This document shows positions 24,056-33,233 of a stretch of 64,000 nt of DNA, one piece after another. The stretch is from Sporosarcina sp. Marseille-Q4063 (GTDB taxonomy: Bacteria; Bacillota; Bacilli; Bacillales_A; Planococcaceae), in assembly GCF_018309085.1 (NCBI RefSeq), contig NZ_CP070502.1, forward strand, positions 1,488,001-1,552,000. The letters are read 5' to 3'. The translations under genes and the position numbers were made by a program. Each line of letters starts with the position of its first letter. Positions within the stretch are counted from its first letter, which is position 1. Under the pieces are notes generated by a model. The model searched no databases. It saw only the letters and a program-made list of their open reading frames with translations, and had not been told where the DNA came from.

Positions 24056-26644
24056 TCATATTACTCTTTCTTTTTCACGCTCCCTTTCCTCTTCGGATGA
24101 TGTAGAAGAATCGAATGCATCTAATAACTCAACGAACACTGGATTAATTTTAACGACCGCAGAACGACCGTAAATATCCTGGAATAGAGCTTCCCCACGA
24201 TCCAATGCTTTTAACGTTTCAATGTTTGCATTCGTTGGAGGTAAATTTAGATAATCTAACATTTCTTCCGCTTCACTAGTTTTACGCAGTCCGAAACTAA
24301 ATTTCATTCCCATATTTGCAACATCATTCCCATGGTCTGAGGCATTTTGTGAACCCTTTATTAGTGTCGTATTATAGAAACGGCCCATTCGCACGATAAA
24401 ATCCATTAATTCAGCTCCAATTGGACTTCGTTCAATTGCACTTGCTTCGTCTTGGAGAATGAACTTATGTGTGCCCCTATCACTCTTAAACATATACTGT
24501 TTTGTCCATGCAGTGATTGAAATCATAATGGCTTCCGATATCTTGTGAATGTTTCTAATTTTCTTCTTCTCACTGGACGAGGGTAAGTTTAGGTTCTGAA
24601 TCATGAGTACCTGAATCGGTTTGTCGTGTTCCAGCACTTTAAAGCTTTGGCCCACTTCCCCGAATAGCAACATGGATAACTGATTACGTTTCAATGTTTC
24701 CAGCGTACCTCTCAACCGTTCTAATGCTTCATAGCGACTATTCGACATGCTTTCTGGACGATTACCATACAACTCATGTAAATAGGTTAGAACCCTTCCA
24801 ATACACGGGTCATCTTCATTCGCTACTTCTTCAACCGCTTCACTCAAAATGTTGTACGCATCTTCATTCAAATCAATGTTGGCCAGATACGAAAGAATAT
24901 CCATCGTAATGTCTTTGGCTTCTTCGATGTTCGTACTTGTTCTAAATGGGTCAAGTGAACCCGCATCATCAGGATCAGAACCAAGTGTCCAAACTTCTAT
25001 GAATTCTTTCGGAATAAACGGGAGTCCCTTATCCCATCCCGTTCTATCACCTTTAGGGTCTATAATTAACCCTTTGGAGCCGGTAAGTGTCGCAAGATAA
25101 ATAAACAGATTCATGAAGAAGGATTTTCCTCGTCCCGTCATTCCTGCAACTAGAACTGATATTGAATCTACTACGTTACCAAGCCCATCAAATGCTTTGG
25201 CTGCTAAATCGGGCTGGATAAAGACCGGCTTAGAAAACTGTGAAGTATGACCGATATAAAACCCTCGATTATCTCCAATGTTTGTTGTGGCACCGAACAT
25301 CATTCCAGCTAACACACCAGGGGCAACTTCCATCTTATAATCATCGTGATACTTTTTCGAACCTGGAATAGCTTCCAATAAGAAATGAACTTGTTCACCA
25401 TAAGGGGCGACAATTTTTAAACCGTACTTTGATAATTCATTTCGCAACAATCCAACTCTCGTCTTTAATTGTTCTTCGGTTTCAGCAGTTACCTTAAAGA
25501 CAAACGAAACAGCGAACCCAGGAAATCCTGTTTGCTTAAAATAGTTTTCCATTTGAATCGTACCACTCTGCGAAACATCGACACTCATATCTACGTCCTG
25601 ACCACCCTTTTGGGCTTCATTACGTTGGTCTCTGAATTCCAGTTTTGCATTACTTAATTTCTTTTTAATTAATTCATTCGGTTGATTTTCCGCGCGAATT
25701 GAAACGGTTAACGGAAAGGGCATACGCAATTGAATCCTATAGAGCCATTCACTGCCAGGATGATGCTGAACATCGTCCATGCATTCAATCGTTAAGTATT
25801 GACAGTAGAGACTTTCAATTTCGTTAGCATCAGTAATTCGACTCAACATCAATGTTTTCGGACCAATTTCTTTGATATTCGAATTTTGGACATCAAAGAA
25901 CTCCTTCTTATTATTGCGAATCGCTTTATGTTTATTTCCTTGCTTATCAATCCCTTCAACAGCTTTACCAATTTCATAAGAATTACGAATCTGAACGTCT
26001 GTATTGTTATTTCTGGTGCTGAAACTTTTCTCAATAATAAATACTAATTCTTCCGTCGTTACTTTGTGAATCCGTGAACCGAATGAATTATCTATTGCTG
26101 ATTCGATTGAAACTGCTTGGCTTTGAAAAGCTTTGATTTGGCTATCTAAAATGTCATCGGGGTACAATCCTACCGCTTGATATAATGGTGAACTGAAGCC
26201 TTCAATAAACTTTTTAACAGATGTTAGGGCATTTATACCCGCATTACCCGAAGCATATTTATTTTTCTCAGGATCTAACTGAATACCAATGTAGTGATGA
26301 TACTCACTGGACTCATTCAATTCTCGTTCGTTTTCTAAAGCCCTTTTGACTTGTTCTATATACTGAATCCCATTTTCTCTCAACGGATAATCTTTCAGAT
26401 TCATTTCTTCAATTGTAGCGTTCAAAATACCTGTAATATTCGTTGGATTAGGAACTACTAAATAATGCAAATCAAGACCGATGTTTGTCAGAAATGACAT
26501 CTGTTGTTGAAATGGAATTATTTTTTCATCATCTTCTAAAAAATCATAATTAAATCCCTCTATTTTGTAATAAGCCCATACTGTCCCGTCATGTGCAAAT
26601 ACTAGATTGTTTTCTATATGCTTAACAGGAAACTCAATTTTCAT
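24056..26644 (-). CDS. VirB4-like conjugation ATPase
   Basis: 862 residues, the energising ATPase of the secretion channel (ConE of ICEBs1, TcpF/VirB4 type). N-terminal VirB4 domain, then Walker A GMTGRGKSFF near residue 500, IIDPKGDRTGW soon after, Walker B-like HKFILQDEASAIE near 720, and a C-terminal helical tail. AAGGA stands before the ATG. Part of the TcpC-TcpD-TcpE-VirB4-VirB6 order seen in Tn916/ICEBs1-type elements. Secure. Confidence 0.95.
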   Translation of the reverse strand: MKIEFPVKHIENNLVFAHDGTVWAYYKIEGFNYDFLEDDEKIIPFQQQMSFLTNIGLDLHYLVVPNPTNITGILNATIEEMNLKDYPLRENGIQYIEQVKRALENERELNESSEYHHYIGIQLDPEKNKYASGNAGINALTSVKKFIEGFSSPLYQAVGLYPDDILDSQIKAFQSQAVSIESAIDNSFGSRIHKVTTEELVFIIEKSFSTRNNNTDVQIRNSYEIGKAVEGIDKQGNKHKAIRNNKKEFFDVQNSNIKEIGPKTLMLSRITDANEIESLYCQYLTIECMDDVQHHPGSEWLYRIQLRMPFPLTVSIRAENQPNELIKKKLSNAKLEFRDQRNEAQKGGQDVDMSVDVSQSGTIQMENYFKQTGFPGFAVSFVFKVTAETEEQLKTRVGLLRNELSKYGLKIVAPYGEQVHFLLEAIPGSKKYHDDYKMEVAPGVLAGMMFGATTNIGDNRGFYIGHTSQFSKPVFIQPDLAAKAFDGLGNVVDSISVLVAGMTGRGKSFFMNLFIYLATLTGSKGLIIDPKGDRTGWDKGLPFIPKEFIEVWTLGSDPDDAGSLDPFRTSTNIEEAKDITMDILSYLANIDLNEDAYNILSEAVEEVANEDDPCIGRVLTYLHELYGNRPESMSNSRYEALERLRGTLETLKRNQLSMLLFGEVGQSFKVLEHDKPIQVLMIQNLNLPSSSEKKKIRNIHKISEAIMISITAWTKQYMFKSDRGTHKFILQDEASAIERSPIGAELMDFIVRMGRFYNTTLIKGSQNASDHGNDVANMGMKFSFGLRKTSEAEEMLDYLNLPPTNANIETLKALDRGEALFQDIYGRSAVVKINPVFVELLDAFDSSTSSEEEREREKERVI

Positions 26645-26761
26645 AGTGTACCACTTCCTTCATAATTTATTGGAACAAAAGATGCTACAAATATAAACGG
26701 CTTCTAAAAGGTAACTATTTCGCATCCTCGTTCAGTCCTGTAGAAATAAAAGGATCTTAAG

Positions 26762-26840
26762 AATGTTTCGAACTATCAGGGTTTGTCGGCCTTTCCGGCT
26801 CCGTTGCTACTTCTGGATTCAAGGGTTCAAATGGCTGGGA
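26762..26840 (-). other. In-frame proline-rich tail beyond the tcpE stop
   Basis: Directly after the TAA of the TcpE-like gene the same frame continues for 27 codons (SQPFEPLNPEVATEPERPT...) to a second TAA. Composition is protein-like and differs from surrounding AT-rich spacer. Either a recent nonsense mutation cut off a Pro-rich tail, or the stop is read through. Confidence 0.45.
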
Positions 26841-27533
26841 TTAATGTCTTAATATCAGAGTGACGCCTAGTACAAATGTGAAAAGAACAGCAACACTAAT
26901 TACGACAAGAGGGGTTCGATTTGTTCGTTCTTTAGTTTTTTTCGGATTCGTTTCTTTTTGCAATTGTTCCGTTTCTATTTCCGGCAGTTTTTCAGCATCC
27001 GCGTTCTTAACCACGGTTTCATTATTTTTATAATCGACTTGTTTTACACTAGCTACTTTCCCCCTATTTGAAATTCGATTCATATAGTCAAGGGCATTCT
27101 TTCGTTTTTCATCAACCTCTGTTGCAATAGATATATCGTCACTTACCGGATGAACAGGTTCATTAAAGGTAAAGTAGTTATGGAATTGGTAATCCTTTTC
27201 TTTCTCCACTTCTCTACCTCTATAAACCGTGCTGTCTTTTATTTTTCTTGCTTGATATAAAATAAATGAACGGAAGAAGTGTACGGGTGATCTACCTTCC
27301 GTTCCAACATCTGCAAGCAACCATGCAAGCCCAATTGGAATAAGAGTTAATATCCCGACAGGTATCCAATTAATTAACCTTCCAATCCCCGGTGTGAAAT
27401 AAATAGTTGCCTCCACTATCGCTATCACAAAGAAATACATAACCGCTTTTAAACGAATTGGTCTACCTAGTTCTAACCCGAATATTTGATAGAGCTGACG
27501 CTCAAAACGAATGAAGTTATTAAGCACATACAA
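26841..27533 (-). CDS. TcpE-family transfer membrane protein
   Basis: 230 residues. N-terminal FIRFERQLYQIFGLELGRPI is the TcpE signature; two membrane helices (about residues 28-45 and 55-75), a cytoplasmic middle domain of 110 residues, and a third hydrophobic segment at the extreme C-terminus (PLVVISVAVLFTFVLGVTLI). TcpE proteins are inner-membrane channel parts (ConD in ICEBs1). The TTG at 27533 lacks a near ribosome site; GGAGGTG lies 9 nt before an in-frame ATA at 27548, so a rare ATA start is possible. Confidence 0.8.
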   Translation of the reverse strand: MYVLNNFIRFERQLYQIFGLELGRPIRLKAVMYFFVIAIVEATIYFTPGIGRLINWIPVGILTLIPIGLAWLLADVGTEGRSPVHFFRSFILYQARKIKDSTVYRGREVEKEKDYQFHNYFTFNEPVHPVSDDISIATEVDEKRKNALDYMNRISNRGKVASVKQVDYKNNETVVKNADAEKLPEIETEQLQKETNPKKTKERTNRTPLVVISVAVLFTFVLGVTLILRH

Positions 27534-27587
27534 CGGAATCTTATTTATGTCTTTTCACCTCCAAGCTGTAATTTTCCAAATGAATAA

Positions 27588-27619
27588 CAAGAGGGGCTAC
27601 ATATGTACAAGCCCCCTTG
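27588..27619 (-). terminator. Stable hairpin between tcpD- and tcpE-like genes
   Basis: CAAGGGGGCT pairs with AGCCCCTCTTG on the minus strand with an 11-nt loop; the following tract (TTATTCATTT) is only moderately T-rich. May be a weak terminator or an RNA processing element. Confidence 0.5.
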
Positions 27620-27636
27620 CATTAAAGTGTTTAAAT

Positions 27637-27858
27637 TTAGTTACCTAAATTCAATTTCTCAGCTATAAACTCGGATATGTTAATTAAAATGTCTGGTTGT
27701 ACAATAAAGATTCCAATGAACGCAAGACCGATAACAACACCAATCATTGCAATCCATGCTCTTTTAAACGCAGTCACAATTAATGCAACAAAAAGAACGA
27801 TGAATAATGCCCATTTGATTTCTTGTGAGAACCAAGTAAATAATCCTTCTAAACTCAT
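27637..27858 (-). CDS. TcpD-like small membrane protein
   Basis: 73 residues from an ATG with GGGAGG 8 nt upstream. Two membrane helices (WALFIVLFVALIVTAF and WIAMIGVVIGLAFIGIFIV) joined by a short basic loop, between the TcpC- and TcpE-like genes, the position of TcpD/ConC proteins. Named by size, topology and context more than by sequence. Confidence 0.65.
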   Translation of the reverse strand: MSLEGLFTWFSQEIKWALFIVLFVALIVTAFKRAWIAMIGVVIGLAFIGIFIVQPDILINISEFIAEKLNLGN

Positions 27859-27880
27859 ACAATTCACCTCCCTTTAAAAT

Positions 27881-27907
27881 AAAAAAATACAGACACAACT
27901 GTCTGTA
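27881..27907 (-). terminator. Strong terminator inside the transfer operon, after tcpC
   Basis: Perfect 8-bp stem TACAGACA/TGTCTGTA with a 4-nt loop, followed on the minus strand by seven T. It lies between tcpC- and tcpD-like genes that should be on one transcript. Confidence 0.85.
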
Positions 27908-27949
27908 CCTACATACCGCTATTCATTTTCATTCATCGCTGTCTTATTC

Positions 27950-29098
27950 CTAATTATCTTTCTCGCCTTCCATATCCATTTCTTTTTCTACATTTGCTAT
28001 TTCCTTGTCCTTTAACTCATCAATGTATTGTTTATTGTTGACGAATAAAACGGTGTAACGCATCTCGCTTTCAGCCAAGACAAGGATGTAAGTAGATGTA
28101 AATTCAATTCCTGTTTTTGGTTCGGCCAACACGACGTCCGTTTTTACAATTTTTTCGTTCGCTTTCTTACCTTCGAATATTTCGGTGTTTTTTAAACTAA
28201 CAAAACTCATTGTTTGATTTAGACCATTTTGATGATGAGGGTCCTCAATGATATAAGTCAACTTATCTTTTGAGTCGTTTGCGTATGCTTCAAAAAATGT
28301 TTCCATGAAAGCACGAACGTTTTGAGTGCTTCCATCCTTAATGGGTTTCAACCCTTCCGTTTCAGATTCAATATTTTCATCAATTTTTTGTTCATCCAAA
28401 TACGTAAAGCTCGGAAGTTCATAAACCGCGAAACGCCTTTTTTCATCATCATAAAAAATTGGAACAGATATATACTTTACTGTTTCAATCTTTTCTGGAA
28501 CAACACGATTTTTTTCTGTTTTTTTATTATTCTCCTTTTTTTCTTGGCCAGCAGCAAAGTTTTCGAAATTAATTTTTACTTGAAAGGTGATTCGTGCTCG
28601 ATTATCAGCCAAATCTTCAACTTCTTTTAATATTATATCTTCCCTTGCAATCGTAGATTTCCACTGCTTATCGGCTATTACAGCATGAGCATTTACCTCT
28701 TTCGGTAGATAATAACTTAGTTTTTCTACTCGTTGTTCTCGATCCTCGTCACCAATATTCCATGTAAAATATTCCGAAACAAAGTCTTTGGAAAACTCTA
28801 CTCCCTCAGCTGCTAAAGCTTTATTCACTTGTAGATTCTCTGTTTTATCGCTAGCTTTTGACTTCCCACTGGATGAAAATATATTTACGAAAACGATTAA
28901 TAGCATAAACAAAAAAAGCATCCAGAATGTAAATGCACCAAGCTTTTTAGCTCGATATCCTTTCGGTCTGCTTTTCTTTTCTAGTTTTCGCATATCTTTT
29001 TTTCGTTTTTCATTTTCAGATGATTTTTTTAATACATCCATTGACTTTTTTACAATTCCATCTTTTTTGTTGATAGATTTACCTAACTTTTTCCGCAA
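27950..29098 (-). CDS. TcpC-like transfer protein
   Basis: 382 residues. A basic cytoplasmic N-terminus of 50 residues, one membrane helix (GAFTFWMLFLFMLLIVFVNIF), and an extracellular part with two NTF2-like domains (about residues 95-240 and 255-370), as in TcpC of pCW3 and ConB of ICEBs1. It forms part of the transfer channel across the membrane and wall. First of the tcpC-tcpD-tcpE-virB4 run. Confidence 0.85.
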   Translation of the reverse strand: MRKKLGKSINKKDGIVKKSMDVLKKSSENEKRKKDMRKLEKKSRPKGYRAKKLGAFTFWMLFLFMLLIVFVNIFSSSGKSKASDKTENLQVNKALAAEGVEFSKDFVSEYFTWNIGDEDREQRVEKLSYYLPKEVNAHAVIADKQWKSTIAREDIILKEVEDLADNRARITFQVKINFENFAAGQEKKENNKKTEKNRVVPEKIETVKYISVPIFYDDEKRRFAVYELPSFTYLDEQKIDENIESETEGLKPIKDGSTQNVRAFMETFFEAYANDSKDKLTYIIEDPHHQNGLNQTMSFVSLKNTEIFEGKKANEKIVKTDVVLAEPKTGIEFTSTYILVLAESEMRYTVLFVNNKQYIDELKDKEIANVEKEMDMEGEKDN

Positions 29099-29148
29099 TA
29101 TTTGTTAACCTCCTTCTTTCTTTTTTTGTTCAGATTTAGCACTATTCA

Positions 29149-29370
29149 TCACATTCTTTTTGAACTTCCCACCATAATAAAAACAGCAACAATTAAAAGC
29201 AGTGTAGTGATTGTGCCATATTTAACAAGGGATGATTCATAAAGAGTGTCTATGTGCATTTTCAGTTCTTCCCACAACGGGACTAGGGTTGGGAACTGTT
29301 CTAATAAAAGACTTCCGACAACTGCAATCAAGAATATCATTAGAATTATTCCGATAATGTTTTTAAACAC
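29149..29370 (-). CDS. Small membrane protein, 73 aa
   Basis: GTG start after GGGAGGTGAATTC. Two hydrophobic helices (NIIGIILMIFLIAVVGSLLL and TITTLLLIVAVFIMVG) with a short extracellular loop. In line with the transfer genes and of the size of minor channel subunits. No family recognised. Confidence 0.65.
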   Translation of the reverse strand: MFKNIIGIILMIFLIAVVGSLLLEQFPTLVPLWEELKMHIDTLYESSLVKYGTITTLLLIVAVFIMVGSSKRM

Positions 29371-29433
29371 GAATTCACCTCCCTTCAAAAAATACTCAAT
29401 GAAACCAACCGTCTATTATTATCGATAGACAGC

Positions 29434-30129
29434 TTATCTTCTAGCTGAACTTGATCTATTTAGACTCTTTGCTACTAACGAGGCAAAAAATACCATACTT
29501 ATGAAACGACCAAAACGGTTCATTTTCTTTATTAGCCCTTCTCTATTGACAAAACGTTTTTTTCGTTTGGCAGGGTCTGGCTGGCTATATCTAGGATGTT
29601 CCTTTTCAAATAGATAGATAGCGTCCTCATCTGTTCTTGCTCGCCCTTTTTTCATATACTCAATCATTTTTCCCAACTTCGCTTTTGAATGATACATAGG
29701 AATTAGAGTAGATTTAGTCATCAACGCATCTTCAACCGTTTTAATATTTTCTTGAAGCACTACTTTATTTTGTTCAAAGAAGAGTGATGCTTCATTTACC
29801 CCTACTCTAGATTTGTTATATTTCCTAACAATAAAGTTATAGACGTAAATAAACAGAACGATTATCGCAGTGTAAATTGCTGTATAGAACAGAAAAACAG
29901 GTGTATAGATGAAAATAAAAAGATCAACACCATTACGAACATAATTAACAAGCACCATGAAAATCGGTACCCAGACGAAAAGACGCGTTATCGTTTTACT
30001 GATTGCTGCTTTACTTACTGTCTTTTCATCCAATGGACACTTATAAGCTGATTCTAATTCTTCTAATTCATTTTCTAACATTTCTTTTAGTAACACAGTT
30101 CTATAGGTTTCTTCCAAATTCAGTAGCAT
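29434..30129 (-). CDS. Membrane protein of the transfer region, 231 aa
   Basis: AAAGGAG at 7 nt. A helical N-terminus (residues 1-50), two or three membrane helices (about 52-110), then a basic cytoplasmic domain (AKRKKRFVNREGLIKKMNRF) ending RSSSARR. Transfer accessory membrane protein by position; not recognised by family. Confidence 0.6.
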   Translation of the reverse strand: MLLNLEETYRTVLLKEMLENELEELESAYKCPLDEKTVSKAAISKTITRLFVWVPIFMVLVNYVRNGVDLFIFIYTPVFLFYTAIYTAIIVLFIYVYNFIVRKYNKSRVGVNEASLFFEQNKVVLQENIKTVEDALMTKSTLIPMYHSKAKLGKMIEYMKKGRARTDEDAIYLFEKEHPRYSQPDPAKRKKRFVNREGLIKKMNRFGRFISMVFFASLVAKSLNRSSSARR

Positions 30130-30147
30130 GAAATTACTCCTTTCAAT

Positions 30148-30591
30148 TTAATTTGATAACGGTGATACCCTGTAACGTGCTTTCAACCCTTCCAACTTCG
30201 CCTCAGGCATATCAACGCAGTAATAATCCGTTGCATGGTGTTCAATCCTGCTGGGAACGTAATAACCTCCATCCTTCATTTCTGTATCATCTCGCCATAT
30301 ATCAATCAATCCGCCACTTGTTAACTCAAAACCGTTTAGTTCATACCGGCCTCGTTCATTTTTACGTAAATATCCTTCGAGTTGAAGTACCTTATTCAAA
30401 TCAACAATTGATGAATATGCTTCTTCAAGTCCCAATTTGGCTTTATACAACGTGAAATACTTTTGCACATCATCCGAATTCAAATTGAAAATATTGATGT
30501 TATCCATAAGTTCATCCATTTCCTTTAAAAGTCGTTTTATCGTACTATCTGCTTTGCGATAACTTTCTACGGTATCTTCCACTAATTTCAT
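30148..30591 (-). CDS. DUF5348-like protein
   Basis: 147 residues, GGGGGG 9 nt before the ATG. An N-terminal coiled-coil-like helix (KADSTIKRLLKEMDELMDNI) is followed by LEGYLRKNERGRYELNGFELTSGG, which recalls the DUF5348 domain of Firmicutes mobile elements. Function unknown. Tightly packed with neighbours (17-18 nt gaps). Confidence 0.65.
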   Translation of the reverse strand: MKLVEDTVESYRKADSTIKRLLKEMDELMDNINIFNLNSDDVQKYFTLYKAKLGLEEAYSSIVDLNKVLQLEGYLRKNERGRYELNGFELTSGGLIDIWRDDTEMKDGGYYVPSRIEHHATDYYCVDMPEAKLEGLKARYRVSPLSN

Positions 30592-30608
30592 TTTAAAATG
30601 CCCCCCTA

Positions 30609-30983
30609 TTATTTATTAGCAATCGTTAATATGAATTCCCTAAATTCAATAGCTGAATGGATCCCTAAAGCCTCTCTAATTTTCTTTTTCGTTACGCCTT
30701 CTTCAAGCAGCGTTAGTATTTCTTGAGTTGTAATCTCTTGTTTCTTTTCCAGAATCGCTTCAATGTTCGTATCTGTATGCCATAGCTCGTCACCCACGCT
30801 CCGCATTCTTTTATAGTTCGGACACCCACCACATATTGATTCGACAAGTTCCTTGATTTGTGAACTATCCCCCGTCATTACTAAACCTCTATATTCACAG
30901 GAGTCACACACTCTCAGCGTTTCAGATACTTTTAAGAATTTTTGCTTTTTGATTTTACGCAACTCTTCCTTTGTCCTAACCAT
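30609..30983 (-). CDS. Zinc-finger-like protein, 124 aa
   Basis: GGGAGG upstream of the ATG. CDSC near residue 26 and CGGC near residue 51 form a likely zinc site; the C-terminal part (EILTLLEEGVTKKKIREALGIHSAIEFREF) looks like a helix-turn-helix. A DNA-binding regulator of the transfer region is plausible but not shown. Confidence 0.6.
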   Translation of the reverse strand: MVRTKEELRKIKKQKFLKVSETLRVCDSCEYRGLVMTGDSSQIKELVESICGGCPNYKRMRSVGDELWHTDTNIEAILEKKQEITTQEILTLLEEGVTKKKIREALGIHSAIEFREFILTIANK

Positions 30984-31001
30984 TTCGGCACCTCCCTCTA
31001 A

Positions 31002-31370
31002 TTAATCAAAATTAACACCAAAAGACGATAGCATCGCACTCGCGCTATCGTCAATCGCTTGATCATTCATTTTGTTGTCGTCAGATTCGTTTATTTCTTC
31101 ATTTCTAATTGCAACACCCGTTCCTATTTTCATTAGCAACTCCTGATGTTGCAACTCCTGACTCTCTTTTAATGACTTTATTTCAGCCACAAGTCTTTGA
31201 ATATCTTGTTGAGTTTTCTTTCCATCTAACATCGTACGATAGGCGAATCTCAGCATCTGACGAATTGTTTCACTCCGCTTGTTATCCGGTACTTGTTGAA
31301 GTAAGTGATAAATTTCTTTATCCTCTTCTTGTAGTCGAAAACTATATCGCTTTTCCCAATTAACGCTCAT
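31002..31370 (-). CDS. ParR-like ribbon-helix-helix protein
   Basis: 122 residues. The first 45 (KRYSFRLQEEDKEIYHLL then NKRSETIRQMLRFAYR) fit a ribbon-helix-helix DNA-binding fold; a coiled coil follows and an acidic tail ends it. Its ATG is one nt after the parM stop (TGATATG) with no ribosome site of its own, so it is translationally coupled to parM. This is the layout of type II partition loci, where ParR binds the centromere and ParM filaments. Confidence 0.7.
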   Translation of the reverse strand: MSVNWEKRYSFRLQEEDKEIYHLLQQVPDNKRSETIRQMLRFAYRTMLDGKKTQQDIQRLVAEIKSLKESQELQHQELLMKIGTGVAIRNEEINESDDNKMNDQAIDDSASAMLSSFGVNFD

Positions 31371-31371
31371 A

Positions 31372-32433
31372 TCAAATCACTGAATTTCTACGTTCTAATT
31401 GACCGAATACTGATTTACCCAATCTTAAATAACCTATTGTGTTTGCAAACTGGCTTTCAGTAATCTTCAACAATCGATTATCAAAGTGAGGCTGGATGAA
31501 CGGCTCAAATAGTTCACCACCACCACCGGCCAAGAAGATTGCATCAAATAAATCTGATTCTTCAGCCCACACATTTTTTAATCGGTCAACAATATTCGTG
31601 GCAATGGACTTCTTACTCGACTGAATGATTTTCCTGAAATCAATTTTATTTCCCTTGTAACTCAATTGTTCGTCTTTTAAAATTCGGGAAATGTAATATT
31701 CACTTAAATCCGCACCACCCGTTTTTGTTTTGAAAACTTGACGTATATCTCTGTACAGATTGTTTACACCGTCATCCACCGTTCCAGATAATTTTGCCAT
31801 TGGAACAAATGATCCATTTTGCTGAATTTCAACAACAACAAAATCCGTTGTCCTAAATCCGATATCAACCAATCCAATAAGCGTTCCTTTGTTCATTAAA
31901 TGAGGATAAGTATATTTACCATCGTGATTAATTAATGCTGAAAAGATTGCTGAAGCACCTTGCGGAAATACTAAGGCACGTTCAATATTTACTTGTTTAG
32001 CACCTTCCACAAGCGGACCCGATTTCCATTCAATATGTGACTGAATCCCTGTAATGGACGTTTGAAAATCCTTTGCCTGTGCTTGATAGAAATCAAGTGG
32101 GAGTCCTGTTGACAGATTCACAGAACCGCCCCTGCCGGCCGTTACAAGATGAATAGCTGTATTTAGTAAAATATGTGTGTACATATGATTAAAACGTTCA
32201 CGTTCAAAGATACGAGATAAAGAACGAGATTCATTTGCTAGCTCGCCGACAAAATAATCTTCACCTTTAATTGCTACATGTATATTTGCTAAGTCATTTG
32301 GTGTATCTCCAAGGATATTCGTGATTCCTCTGTCGTATCCTTTTCCAACCAACGAGGGGAAAATTACACGCTTTCCTGATGACGAAATCGCTTTGACGTA
32401 GCCATAACCTAAATCCACTGCAACGTTTTCCAA
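31372..32433 (-). CDS. ParM/StbA-like plasmid segregation actin
   Basis: 353 residues, TTG start with AGGAGG 7 nt upstream. Actin-fold motifs: VDLGYGYVKA (phosphate 1), LIGLVDIGFRTTDFV (phosphate 2) and IFLAGGGGELF (adenosine). ParM-type proteins polymerise with ATP to separate plasmid copies. With the coupled ParR-like gene it suggests that the ICE has an extrachromosomal replicating phase that needs active segregation. Confidence 0.85.
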   Translation of the reverse strand: MENVAVDLGYGYVKAISSSGKRVIFPSLVGKGYDRGITNILGDTPNDLANIHVAIKGEDYFVGELANESRSLSRIFERERFNHMYTHILLNTAIHLVTAGRGGSVNLSTGLPLDFYQAQAKDFQTSITGIQSHIEWKSGPLVEGAKQVNIERALVFPQGASAIFSALINHDGKYTYPHLMNKGTLIGLVDIGFRTTDFVVVEIQQNGSFVPMAKLSGTVDDGVNNLYRDIRQVFKTKTGGADLSEYYISRILKDEQLSYKGNKIDFRKIIQSSKKSIATNIVDRLKNVWAEESDLFDAIFLAGGGGELFEPFIQPHFDNRLLKITESQFANTIGYLRLGKSVFGQLERRNSVI

Positions 32434-32452
32434 TTTTTTACCTCCTATAAAT

Positions 32453-32905
32453 TCAAATTACTTTTGTAATTACAATCCAGCCAATAGTTAAGACAAGTAA
32501 CAGTCTTGTAATTCGGTCTATCCATGTAAAACCAAATGATGGAATCGGAATCCCAACGGACTTAGCAGACGGATAGAAGAACTTCACTTTTCCAGTAAGC
32601 ATATCTCCAGCAATATGTGAAAGTATTCCTGCACTCACTGACAAAGCCACCCACCAATCTGTAAACAGATAAATAAAAAGCCCTGCTAATAATGAAAATA
32701 GCAGGGAGTGTGTAAAAGTCCGATGACCAAATATAGAATTAAGTGGTATAGCTATGAAAAAGAACACCTTCCCAAATTTAGACTTCGGTTCATCGAGATC
32801 CGGTAGCACACCTGCAATTCCTCCTACCACCGCTCCCCGCCAATCACCTCCTGTAACTGTATATCCGGCTACCATTCCTGATAAAGCGTGTGTGGACCAC
32901 TCCAT
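32453..32905 (-). CDS. YdjM-like membrane-bound metal-dependent hydrolase
   Basis: 150 residues. Family signature residues: H6 in the first helix, LPDLDEPKSKFGK, FGHRTFTHS, and SHIAGDMLT with four hydrophobic segments. YdjM/DUF457 proteins are inner-membrane and some are LexA- or damage-controlled, but their substrate is unknown. Directly upstream of parM with 19 nt between. Confidence 0.8.
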   Translation of the reverse strand: MEWSTHALSGMVAGYTVTGGDWRGAVVGGIAGVLPDLDEPKSKFGKVFFFIAIPLNSIFGHRTFTHSLLFSLLAGLFIYLFTDWWVALSVSAGILSHIAGDMLTGKVKFFYPSAKSVGIPIPSFGFTWIDRITRLLLVLTIGWIVITKVI

Positions 32906-33162
32906 GAATCAACCTCGATTCTAAACTATCATTTGCTTCCTTCATTTTTTCCTATCCCAATTTATATCCCCTTCCTTCCAATTAATGATTTTGTTCCTCT
33001 TAAAAACAACCAAAACATTTCGATTGCTTTTGACAGGTACAAAAGTGGTTACGATTAACATATTCCCGTTCAGTTGTGTTGTACAAAAAACTTATCAAAG
33101 CACGTAAAATACTATTGAAGAGAAATTAAAGAGTGAAGAGTGAAACATGGGATTTTTGCAAC
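32906..33162. other. Gene-free region upstream of ydjM
   Basis: No protein gene seen. A possible minus-strand promoter lies near 33049-33081 (TTGTAC, 17 nt, ATATGT) and would drive ydjM-parM-parR. No clear centromere-like repeats were found here. Confidence 0.35.
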
Positions 33163-33193
33163 AAAAAAACACTGAAAATAATCAGCGTTTTTT
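33163..33193. terminator. Bidirectional terminator
   Basis: AAAAAACACTGA pairs with TCAGCGTTTTTT around a 6-nt loop, giving T-runs on both strands. It closes the transcript of the small membrane gene at 33234. Confidence 0.8.
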
Positions 33194-33233
33194 GGTTATT
33201 ACTTTATCTTGCTTCTTAAACAATCGAGCCCAA

